NCBI GenBank assembly: GCA_012976225.1
Contig: JAAVVG010000009.1
Span: 620,001-684,000 of the forward strand
Source: Golubevia sp. BC0850
Taxonomy: Eukaryota > Basidiomycota > Exobasidiomycetes > Golubeviales > Golubeviaceae
DNA length: 64,000 nucleotides
Direction of reading: 5' to 3'
Made by a program: the position numbers and the translations under genes. The first letter of the stretch is position 1. Every line of letters starts with the position of its first letter. The notes under the pieces are model-generated. The model searched no databases, was not told the DNA's origin, and worked only from the letters and a program-made list of their open reading frames with translations. Positions 33,695-44,400 of the stretch are shown here, piece by piece.

Positions 33695-36600
33695 CTACAA
33701 CCTAGAGTCCTCAAATTCGCTCATCATTCTTCTGCCCTCCTGAACTCCTTCATGGTTTCCAACGACATGCTCGTAAAGAGAGTTTCCGAAAGCAGCATCT
33801 AAAGCGTTCCAGATAGTGTTGACGTAGATGATCTCCAATTCAGCTCGAACTTCCTTTGGGAGGTCGGCCTCGACGTCCTTTCGATTTCTCACCGGTAGAA
33901 GAACGCGAGAGATACCTGGAGAATTCGAAATTATGTAAGTCAGCCAAGACCTAGCTCCTTTTGGCACTGGGAAGAATACTCACCAGCACGATGAGCTCCG
34001 AGAAGCTTCTCCTTGATGCCTCCGACCGGAGTGACCTTCCCTCTCAGCGTCATCTCCCCTGTCATGGCAAGAGTTGGACTGACACTCGTTCTCGTGAAAA
34101 GACCAACTAAGGCGACCGTCATCGCACAGCCTGCACTAGGTCCATCCTTCTTGATTTGCCCTGATGGAAGATGCAGGTGAATGTCGTTCTTAGGGAAGGG
34201 AGAATCTCTCTCAGGAACGATTCCAAGTTGATAAGCATGAGCTTTGACCCAGGAGAGAGCGAGCTCGGCAGATTCCTTGATGACGTCTCCAAGAGATCCT
34301 GAGAGTCTGAGGTTTCCGTTGTTCGGAGGCAGAAGTAGACTCTCGATGTGAAGAATTCCTCCGTTTCCAGAACCTTGGTAAGCAAGCCCGGTAACGACAC
34401 TGTTGAGAAAGAGGGAAGAGATCAGGCGTCAGAAGGGAAAGAAAAGCGCTAGAGACCCTTCCTTTGACTTCAGCTTTCAACCGACCACTATCTTCTCTGA
34501 GGAAAGAATGCTTAGCTACTCACCCAGGTCTAGCCTCCTTATCCGCAATCTCAGGTTCATAAGTCTCAATCCCAAGCAACTTCTCCAACTCGTCCAAGGT
34601 CACCTTTGGATCGTACTCCTTCTTGTTTCCATCTTCGTCTTTCAAGATCCCCTTCCTAGCTTCAGCGTACTGGACAGCTTTCGCTCTTGCTATAGCTCCG
34701 ATCTGTCTCTCCAGACTTCTGACACCGGCTTCTCTTGTGTAGCTAGTCGACACCTTCAAGAGGACGTCATCTCCAACTTGGAGCTCCTCCGGAGCTAATC
34801 CTTGATTCTTGCGCTGCTTTGGTAAAAGAAAAGACTTGGCGATTTTGACTTTCTCGTTGGCAGTGTAACCTGAGATCTCAAGAACTTCACATCGATCAAG
34901 GAGTGGAGGAGAGATAGTCTCTAAAGAATTGGCAGTTGCGATGAAGATGACTGGAAGAGAGACGAGAAAGTAAATTTGGGTCAGTCGAGATTCTGAGAGC
35001 AGAAAGAAAAGATAGGCTACTTACTCTTGCTCAAGTCAACCGGAGTGTTAATGTAATGATCTCCAAAAGCGTGGTTCTGCTCTGGGTCCAAGACCTCAAG
35101 CATAGCAGCCATAGGATCACCATGATGACCATTTCCAGATCCAAGCTTATCAATTTCATCAAGTAAAATGACAGCATCATTAGCTTGAACTTTGCGAAGA
35201 GAAGAAACAATAGTTCCAGGAAGAGCACCGACGTAAGTTCTCCTATGACCTCTAATCTCAGCTTCATCTCTAACACCTCCCAAAGACAAACGAGTAAAAG
35301 GACGACGTAAGGCAGAAGCCAGACTTTTTGCGATAGAAGTCTTTCCGACTCCAGGAGGTCCAACCATAAGAAGAATAGTTGGTTGTCCTTTAGCAGCTAG
35401 AATTTCACCTCTTCTCTGCTTTCTACGATCTTCAACTTCTCGTTTCTTTTTGATCTCTTCTTCAGCTTGATCTTCTAGATGATTGAATTCTCCTTCTTCT
35501 TCTTTGTCTTCATCAACGAAACTCTCAGTAGTTGCACCAGTCTTTCTCATTTTCTCTCTTTGTTCTTTCCTTCCTGCCAATGCTAATTTCTTCTCCTCAG
35601 CTTTCTCCTCAATTTCAATCTGCTTGACTTTCTCATTAGCTTGTTCAGTCTTGAGTTCCAAAACTGCTAGATATTCGATTAGGCGTTTCTTGACCTTTTC
35701 CAAACCGAAGTGATCTTCATCTAGAATCCTACGAGCTCTTGAGACGATTCCTTCACTGGGATCTCCTTCTCTGTTATCTAACCGCTTCATTCCTCGAGGG
35801 TCCTCCCCTTGAGCTATTTGAGAAGCTTCTTCCGCTCTAATGTCTTCGGAAGAAGTATTCCAAGGTAGTTCTGACATGATCTCGAGATAGGTGATAACCA
35901 CTCCCCTCTCAACACTCTGAGCCGGGATTCTTGAAAGTCTCTTGAGTTCCTTGTCACAGACCTTCTTAGCTTCTGGAGTTAGACGAGCACGATCAAGCTT
36001 GGCAGACAGTTCAGCCAGCTCGTCGGCTTCCTCGTCGTTTCCTCCATTTCCATTTCCACCTTGGGCATTGCCTGGGTTACGTCCGAAAGGATTGGAAGCT
36101 CCATTGGATGATCCTCGAGGTTTGATTTGAATAGGGCGAGGAGCAGAACCTGAATCGTTATTCGAGCGACCTGGAGTTCTGATAGTGATGATCCCTCCAA
36201 CCTTTCCATCAGTTCCATCTTCATCCTTCACTCTATTGGATCCAACAGAGAAGCTTCCATTTCCAGTAGTTATTCTAGCAGTAATGTTTGGGTTGAGAGC
36301 TGCAAGTTGAGTAAGCAGCGCTTCGAGTTGAGCTCTGATTAAAGCTTCCTTAGAATTAGGATTCAAAGGAGCTGAGAGTGCTTGGAGAAGTTCCCTAGCC
36401 AATCTGACTCTAGCAGCACCATCTGCGATGACCTTACCAGCTAATCTAACCCTTTCTCTAGGATCAAACTCTCCCAATAAACCGACTCTCGAGCTCCATT
36501 CGCAGGCTCCTCCCAAGGTTCCCAACAAGACGTCAGCTAACAAAGGTGCATCCCTACTATCCTTGACAAAAGATCTAAGACGTTTAAGTAAAGCTGGTGG

Positions 36601-37682
36601 AAGCAGTGGAACCCCAGGTCCAGGAATTGAGATTTGAGGGGGATCGATTAGATTGGAGTTCTTCCTTGATGAGGTGTTGCTGGGAGGTGATAGGACTGAC
36701 AAGGCATCCAAAAGCTCTAAAGCGTTGAGTTTGAGAATCTTAATCAGGTTTCCATCAGAATCAGAGACTGGACTTGGTGGCCAAGCTCCGACAGCTTGAT
36801 CAGAGAAGGTAGTGGTGGCAGCGAGAGGGACCGGAATGTCTGGGACAGATAGATTCCTGGCTTCGTCGAGAGTGGTCGAAGTTAGAGGTGCTCTGACTGA
36901 TAACCATCTATCGATTCTGACTCTTGACAAGCCGGTGACACTTAGAGTGCAGGTTTGACTGGCCGAATCTCTTGTCAGACGGATTAGGCGAGCAGCGCAG
37001 CCCCAATCGTAGAGGTCATTGACTGTGAAGAGAGAGGGGGGATAGGAAAGATGGCAACGAAGTGAAAAGATTAGAATCAAAGCAAGGTCGAATACCCGGT
37101 CCTGATGGGGACGGATTGCTAATCTCCTTAGCCCATTCGTAAGCAACAGTTCCCCCACAGCGCTCATCTCTTCTCCCTCATTCCTCTGACTCCCTTACTG
37201 AAACCCATTGCTGACTACTCTCTGACACCTCAAACGTGATGAACACTCACTTCTGACTCTACCATCACTATCATCGGAGATAGTGGTACTGCTTGTGATA
37301 GCCTTTGATTTTGAACCATTAGTTGGAGGACCTGGAACTCTTAAAGTAGGAACGCAAGCCACGATGATAGGTTTGTCATTCCCTTTGTTATCCTTTGAAT
37401 CCGAGTCTTGTTCTAAGTTCTTCTTCGAATCATCTCCAGTTAGTTGTAGAGCAGCTTTAAGTAATGATAAACTGTGTGCGTAACTTAATGGAATCGAGAG
37501 AACGAGACCTGGATGTAAGACCAAAGGATAAGGTAATGGTAAAACTGGTAATCTATTAGGTATGTGGATTTGAGATGAGTCCGAGTTGGACTGCGAGAAA
37601 GGGAGAGGGAGATCAATGGTGATTAGATGAAGGATGGGAGAGATAGGACTTGCCCGGAGCAGCTAGGAGGGATACCTACCAT
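33695..37682 (-). CDS. LONP2: Peroxisomal Lon protease
   Basis: An ATP-dependent Lon protease for peroxisomal matrix quality control. Six exons (37680-37682, 37251-37590, 35025-37022, 34524-34950, 33984-34399, 33695-33915) join in phase to 1134 residues. The substrate-binding N domain ([39 protein letters not shown]) is followed by the AAA+ module with Walker [10 protein letters not shown] near residue 668 and Walker [11 protein letters not shown] near 733. The protease domain has the catalytic Ser in [10 protein letters not shown] near 1010 and Lys in [10 protein letters not shown] near 1052. The C-terminus ends DSRL, a peroxisomal PTS1 signal, and no mitochondrial presequence is seen; this separates it from mitochondrial Lon (Pim1). 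The first coding exon is only the ATG codon. An acidic, Gly/Asn-rich insert lies between N domain and AAA+. Confidence 0.95.
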
Positions 37683-37812
37683 GATTGAATTGAAGTTTTT
37701 GACGAGAGAAAAGAAAATTAAAAGGTTCAGTAGTTGAAGTTAGAGGTTGGAGTGTGGTGGTGTGAGGAAAGAATGATGAAAGACAATCAGATAATCAGAG
37801 ATCGGAAACGAC
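37683..37812. promoter_or_regulatory. Divergent promoter, LONP2 / conserved unknown
   Basis: 130 bases lie between the LONP2 ATG exon and the ATG of the rightward gene. Both leaders must start here. Confidence 0.45.
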
Positions 37813-38758
37813 ATGTCCTCTCCTCCGGCTGCTCTCGCACCGGAAATGGTAACTACCTACTCTTCCACTCCATCCCAAACTGAATTTCTCTCGATCATCT
37901 TTGATTCAATTCCACGCATCAATCAACGTAGAAAGCTCCCAAACAGCTTCAAATCCAAGCTCTCTCTGGATTTCCCTCTTCTTCCTAATGCAATTCCAAA
38001 TTTCAAGCCACCTGCTTTCATCTTTAGCTTCTCTCTTATCCAACGAAGCAACCCTAGTGGAAGCCAGATTTGAGTTCGAGAACGGTAGCGAATTCCAAGG
38101 ACCTGTCGACTATTCGAAGCTCAACAGTTGGGCAAAGTCAGCTCTAGAGGTTATGGTTCAAAGAATGGCCAACGAGAGAAGAGATCAAAGCTTGGTCAAG
38201 AATTACTTTGCCGTCTACCCTCACAAGGTCGAATCTAGCAAGACCTTGAAGTCCTCTCTCAAAGCTGGATCTCTTTCCAAGCTACAATTCGTTTCTGGTA
38301 AAGGCGAAAAGATCTCTTCCATCGCTGCCGTTCCTTCTTCGGTCTCTTTCGATCCTGAAATCAGAGTTCAGCTGGTTTACAGGTACAAGGTCAGGGGAGT
38401 TCACGTCTGGGAAAATGACGAGCCTCTCTCTGCTCAGACCGCGGAAGAGGCCAAGCTAATGGAATGGGTTCTGGCGGATCCAGCAAGGGTTCAAGATCAG
38501 GTTGACTCTCTGTCAAAGGAAGCTGGCAACAGCGACCCAGACTCGACCTCCAAGGGTTGGAAAGACAAGTACGAGAGTCAGTCTGATTTTGAGCTCTACA
38601 GGGTGGAGACCTCTCTTCAAGCAAAGAGAGGTCATGAGTGGAGATTTAAGCTTCAAGAGGAATGGGCTAGCTTTAAAGGTCTTTGGGAAAAGAAGGACAG
38701 GGCTCGCTTCTGTCCCTCTTGGGCTTACCTCTTCGCTGATCGAGAATCGAAAAAATAA
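37813..38758 (+). CDS. Conserved-looking protein of unknown function
   Basis: The 3' part, from about 38028 to the stop at 38758, is a clear coding frame (GSEFQGPVDYSKLNSWAKSA, SSIAAVPSSVSFDPEIRVQ, YRYKVRGVHVWENDEPLS). It is rich in Lys/Glu/Trp, with a tail WKDKYESQSDFELYRVET. For the start I propose an exon at 37813-37927 (MSSPPAALAPEM...) joined to 38028 in phase 1, giving 281 residues. The donor GTAGAA is weak, but a CTAAT branch-like string lies before the acceptor CTTTAG. A stronger-looking donor at 37849 breaks the frame. No signal peptide, membrane segment or known catalytic motif is visible; the protein is probably soluble. It is divergent from LONP2. Confidence 0.55.
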
Positions 38759-40138
38759 TCATCAATGAAAGACATCCCGAAAATTTGTATCGTATAAATT
38801 CGAAAACCCTGTCAAAAACATTGGAGCTCGCTTTAATCAGCTTCAAAGAATTACGAACAAAGGACAATGGACAATGGACTCTTCTCTCTATTTTGGCTTC
38901 TGTTCGATTCTTTTCATTTCTTCCAGCAATTGCTGTCCTTTTCTGCTTTCAGTTCTCACAAGTCCGCGTCTTGAACTTCGGTTTCAGTATATCATTCCTC
39001 TGTCCCAACTTTCTTTCAGGTCCCAGTCCCAACTCTCTTCCAGTCCCAAGTTCCCGATCCCAAGTCCCAGTCCCAGTCCCGACCATCTTTCCAAAAGATC
39101 GATGTATACCTTCAGTGGTATCAAGGCCACTCTCTGCCTAAGAGCTGGTCCCTTTCAGTTCAGTTGGCTCAAGAGAAAGAGTCTGGCTCCTCTTTCTCCT
39201 TTCGGTTCACGGGGATCAATTTGTTGCATGGCAAGTTTGGAGCTATCTAGTCTTCACTTTCGGTTCGGGGGCACTTTTCGATTCATCTATTCCATTCAGA
39301 AGATGGTTATGAGTTTGGCATACCCTTATCGAGTAATAAGCTTGGCTCAAGATTAGGCTTTCTCGAGTATGTTGACTTCGATCCAGCTGCTTTTTGACGT
39401 CCCATTTTACGGTTCTGGGGGCTGAACGAAGGTTGAGTACAGTTTGGTGGCTCTCACTCGCTCAGAAGAGATTTGATATCGTTGGACTTAATAGTACATT
39501 GTGAAATGAGCTTTCGTTCGAGTTTCATCTAGCGGTGCATTGGTTCAGGGGGTTCTCCTCTCTTTCCAAATGAGCTGAAGCAGTGATGCTTGGTTCAGTG
39601 GAAAGAATGCCATTAAGTTGGGTAAGTTTTCGAATTCTTAAGTCGATCCTCGTCTTGATGTTTCTCTTTCTTTGACGTTTTACTTGTGACCAATCTCTTT
39701 CTCCTTCTATTTCTCTCGCCTCTTCTCCACTTCTCTCGCCGTTCCGTCTATCGTCGCTTGACCAACCACTTACTGTCTCCACATCATCTCGATTTCACAC
39801 TGAAATCTCGAGACACGATTTGAGCTGGTTTTAGGCAGAAGCCTTGTTTTGTTTTGTCGCAAGTTTTTTTCTTGCTGCGAATCCAACGTCTTTCTCGTCT
39901 GTGTTCATCTGTTCTCTTATATTCCCAGACTTTTTCAAATCTGAATTCATCTGATATCTTAGGAGACCGAGCCTCAGTCTTGAGTGAGAGACAGCTGGAA
40001 CAAATCGACAAAGCGTCGAAATCGATACTTCGTTTGAGATGTCCATGAAAGGATAAACAGACTTTATGAGACTCGAAAGATTCAACACGAAACTGAAGGA
40101 TAGTATTACACTTGATGTTTGCTAATAATCGAACAACT
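38759..40138. other. Intergenic, 1.38 kb, no gene
   Basis: The longest gene-free stretch, lying between two converging 3' ends. A cluster of CCCAGTC heptamers (with variants CCCAACT, CCCAAGT) lies at about 39002-39081. Short frames on both strands show no family features. Confidence 0.5.
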
Positions 40139-41242
40139 TTAATCCTCCTCTTCGTTCTCACTGGCTCCACCAATTTCCACACCTTCAATCATTTCTTCCT
40201 CCTCATCCTCTTCCTTTTCCTCATCGTCACCTCTGAATCTCTTCCTTTCCAATCTCTCGTCTTCCTTATCTTTCTTTTTCTTTTCCATTTTCTCCAAGAT
40301 CTTATTAGCAGAATTGAAAAGACCATTAGTTTGTTCCCCACAAGCAAAACATTTGGGATTTTTATTAAACCTTTTGATAGCACAACTTTCACAAAAGTAA
40401 TGGCCACATTTAGTAATCACAGGATTAGTGAAAGGTTGCCTACAAATCAAACAAGCAAAAGGAATATCTTCATCATCTTCATCTTCTTCTTCTTCATCGT
40501 CTGAATCCATAATCCCTTTACTTCTTGAATTGGCTTTTGAGTTAGGATCAGCAGATAACTGCCATCCAGCTAAATAATCTGATCTATCGTGTAAGAATTT
40601 ACAAGTATCTCCAAATCCACAATAACCGGTTTCTTTATAATCTTTACAAACATCTGGTTGATAATCTACCAAAGTGATCTCTCTGATATGAGCTGAAGCT
40701 TTGATTGGTCCCTTTGTTTGGTATTTTTCTGATTTTTTTTCACCTTCTTTCTGGAATTTCGAATAAGATGATTGACCTCTATAGATACCATCATCATTTG
40801 TACCAACTTCCTCTTTTGCTTTGCCCTTTCCTTTGTTTCCATCACCAACTTGTAGATCCCAATCGGTCACTTTCGTAGCATCATCCTTTCCGGTGTTCAT
40901 CGCTTTTGTCGTACCAGTTGACTTGCTATAGGAAGATACACCAGTCTCACCGAACCTATCTCCTCTACCTCCATCTTCTTCCTCCGAATCCTGGCCATTC
41001 TGTTTGAACCTCTTTGAGGCTAGAGATCCTATCGTTCCTTGTCGAAGTGGATTGGATTCTAATTTCTTCTTCTTTTGGACCACTGAGGAAGTTGAATCTA
41101 AAGTTGAAGTTGATCCAATTTGATGCTCAGTTGCAGTTGGTTGGATTGGTGAAGCGGATCTCTTTCTGACTTGAACCACTCTCTCCTTTCCTCGAGACTT
41201 CTTCTTGAATACTGGCATCGTTGAAGCTTCTGTATCTGTCAT
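40139..41242 (-). CDS. CWC24: Splicing factor CWC24 (CCCH plus RING)
   Basis: Single exon, 367 residues. CWC24 (RNF113 family) binds the 5' splice site region in the activated spliceosome and must leave before Prp2-driven remodelling. The sequence shows a basic N-terminus, the segment IREITLVDYQPDVCKDYKET and a CCCH zinc finger (C-x8-C-x5-C-x3-H: CKDYKETGYCGFGDTCKFLH) at about residues 198-217. A short linker leads to a C3HC4 RING finger beginning CLICRQPFTNPVITKCGHYF at about 264. The finger keeps all metal ligands I can read, ending CFAC. Acidic stretches flank the RING (DDEEEEDEDDED) and the C-terminus. The length is within the range of fungal relatives. It is divergent from the BRE4-like gene with 173 bases between ATGs. 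Confidence 0.93.
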   Translation of the reverse strand: MTDTEASTMPVFKKKSRGKERVVQVRKRSASPIQPTATEHQIGSTSTLDSTSSVVQKKKKLESNPLRQGTIGSLASKRFKQNGQDSEEEDGGRGDRFGETGVSSYSKSTGTTKAMNTGKDDATKVTDWDLQVGDGNKGKGKAKEEVGTNDDGIYRGQSSYSKFQKEGEKKSEKYQTKGPIKASAHIREITLVDYQPDVCKDYKETGYCGFGDTCKFLHDRSDYLAGWQLSADPNSKANSRSKGIMDSDDEEEEDEDDEDIPFACLICRQPFTNPVITKCGHYFCESCAIKRFNKNPKCFACGEQTNGLFNSANKILEKMEKKKKDKEDERLERKRFRGDDEEKEEDEEEEMIEGVEIGGASENEEED

Positions 41243-41415
41243 GGTGATAGAGAATTTGATCTAATGGTACTGGATGGACAGGCGAGAAGAGAGTGATGTC
41301 GTTTGGAGTACTAGGGTGGCAATGCCGAACCCCCCGAAGGCAATCTATTCTGGTTCGTCGACCCCTATATTATCGTCTTCTTTCCAAAACATCTATCACT
41401 TTATTAACGACATTA
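41243..41415. promoter_or_regulatory. Divergent promoter, CWC24 / BRE4-like gene
   Basis: 173 bases between start codons. The rightward frame is also open upstream from 41293, so an earlier start for that gene is possible, which would shrink the spacer to 50 bases. Confidence 0.45.
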
Positions 41416-44400
41416 ATGACCTCTCCTGTTCCTTCAAGCAGTCAACATCCAATACGAACCCGCAACATTTCCTTCTCAATCCCAGATCAATCCGACTCGC
41501 CCTCAACTTCCAACCAACACGAAGCAAATCATTCTCAATCTCTTCCAACTTCAAACCAAGCCAGAACTTCTCTCTGGAAAGCAGTCAAAGGTGGAATCAC
41601 AGCTGCTGCTGCTCTTCGAAATCCCAGTCAAGAGAACAAAGGTCGCAATGAGGAGAGAATAGACGATGAGGGAATGAGTGTGGGAGACTTTCACTTCAAC
41701 TTTCAGAACCCAAGAGAGAGAAGCAGAGGTCCCAATGGGAGAAGACCTACCTCTGATTATTATCCTGCAAAATATACAGATCAGTGGCAGAATTTAGCTC
41801 ATCTAGGCATCAACGATGAGCCTCAAGGTTCCACTTCAGAACGAAGGAGCAGACACTCGAATCAAAGTGGAAGGAATCGTTCATCAGATGCCAATGCAAG
41901 TGGCATCACTGTAGAGTCGCCTTCTGGATTCAATAGGACCTCTAGTATTCTAGGCTCACAAGTCGAAGATCAGGAAGAAGAGAGACCATCAAGATCTCAA
42001 ACTATCAAACCTCCAACTTCGTCTTCTTCCAAAGATCCTTCAAATTGGAAAAGGTTCTTCTCTCCAACTCGTTCTCCTATTAGATCCCATTCTCAAATCA
42101 ATAAAGATCATGATTCAATCCTGGAAGAAACGGATTCGAGAAGAGAATCTATCAACGAAGAGCCTCAGTCTTTTATTTCTCATGATCCAGATTTGATTCC
42201 CAAAGGTCAAGATCCTTTGACTTACGTTGATGACGATCAAGATCTTTTGGAATCTGATTCCGATTCCGATTCCGATTCAGGAAGAGAAGATGAGAATGGA
42301 CATGTTAATGGAGAAAGGAGGGATGAGAGTGGTAATCTGTTGGAAGGAAAGAAATCTAGCAGTATGGATAGGTTTAGAGGAATGCTACCCGAGTTGACTT
42401 CTTTGAGAAAGGGAATTCTGAAATGCGTGTTAGCTTATTTTATTGGGTCCCTAGTGAGTTTGGATTTTCAATCTATCTTGACCCTGCCTAACCTTCCTTC
42501 GCAGACGCTCAAATCCTCACCATCTCTTCTCCCCTCCCTCAGTTTACTTTCTCTCCTCACCTCTCTTCCTACGTGGGGCAACTTCTTCCAGATCAAGAAC
42601 CAGATGCTCCTATCTCGAATCTTCACATGGTAGCCACCATCGCAGTCTACTATCATCCAGCTAAGACTCTAGGTGCAATGATAGAAGCTGACATTTACGT
42701 CGTTTTGGCTTTCTTATTCTCCGTTATGATTGGCATTAGCTCGATGGCGACAGCTTCTTACTTACACGATCAGAATCAAGAGGTATTGAGTAACATCATA
42801 GTAGTCACAGTCTTTGTTGGTTTAGCTATGGGATTAGTTGGTTGGGCAAAGATTAAGATCGCTAGACCTACTTTCAATACTGCTTGTTCGATGATTGGTG
42901 AGTCATGATGCGGAATCGAAGGCGCAAAAAAAGTGTAAGCTGACTCAAATACTCTCGTTGGGAAATCTCGCGTTCTTTCAGGGATCATCGTCTTCACGGT
43001 CGTCGTCAGAGAAGGTTCAGCTCATCTGGGTCATTTCAAGACCGAAAAGACGCTGCAAGTGAGTACATCTCTTCTCTCTGTCTTGAATGGAGAGAGAAGA
43101 AGTCCGGTCAGCTGATGACTTCTTCTCTTCCTTCCAGGTGACCTTGGTCGTCTTCATTGGTGCTCTGATCAGCAACGTCGCCTGTTTTCTTGTGTGGCCT
43201 CAAAGCGCTTGTACCAACCTTCAGTAAGTTGACAATCATACTCAGACTATTCCCAGTCACCTCTCGCTGATCTCGAGCCTTCAATCTTCTCAGAAACGAC
43301 GTGCAAAGGAATCTTCAAGGATTTGCGACTCTTCTCAAGGTTCTGACCAAGACGTTTCTCCTAGACGATCCCGCCAACTTCCACTTCAATTCAGAGAGAA
43401 TCAAGAGAGCAATCGATGATCATCATTCTTCTTTCACCTCTCTGAAGAAGAATCTTTCAGAAGCTAAACTGGAAACTCCTTTCGATGCCAGAATCAGAGG
43501 TAATTGTTCGAAATATCAAAAGGTCGTCGACTCTCTTAACAGATTAGCTCAACATTTAGCGGGTTTAAGATCTAGCTGTGGATTACAACATGAGATCATG
43601 ATGAAGCAAAGAGAAGACGCCAAGTACAATCTCAATGGAGACAGTAAAACGAAGGCTGAAAGAATCGCAGAAGCTCTGACTGCAAATTCAGATTATCATC
43701 ACTCTGCAAATAGTAGAAGCGGATTCTCAAGTGGACCTTCATTCTCTGGAAACGACTCAGTCAGCAGTAACGATTTCGTCGGTCAGGCAAATGCTTATCA
43801 ACTTTACCTAGACGCTATTGGTCCTCACATGCGAAGTTTGGTCTTCACCTGTTGCAGAAGTTTAAGGAATCTCAGAACTGCTTTCGCTTCCAATCAAGCC
43901 TCCTACTCGCAGGCTTTTAGCACCTCTGGTGCTAATTTCTCTGCCTTCAACAATCTAGGTGGTGCAAGTGAAATCGGAAATCAGACTCAAGAAGCTTTCG
44001 AGAACGACCCTTCTTTCGAGAGCTTGTCTCAAGATTTAACCTTGGCTTTAAATCGTTTTAGACATGAGCAGACTATTGCTGTCAAACACGTTTACACCAT
44101 TTATCCTGATTCTGAAAAAGAGTATGAGAAATTCAAGAAAGATCCAAAAGGTTTAGGTGGCCGTGGAGGAGGAAAGTACAATAGGAATGGGACTTCAAAT
44201 GATGAGGATAGCAACAAACCTGATGAGGAGATCTTCGTTGTTTTCTTCTTTATGTTCAATCTGGACGAGTTCGCTATGGAATTGGAAGAATTGGTTAAAG
44301 CTTTGGAACAAATTAGAATTGCAGAGCAAGCAATCGTTGAAAGGAAGAAATGGAGTCTTTCCGCCAGAATCAAATGGAGTTTAAAGAGTCGCTTCGTCTC

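Noticed and set aside
39784-40188. Basic 134-codon frame on the minus strand
   Set aside because: It overlaps the CWC24 3' end, has irregular composition and no recognisable motif.
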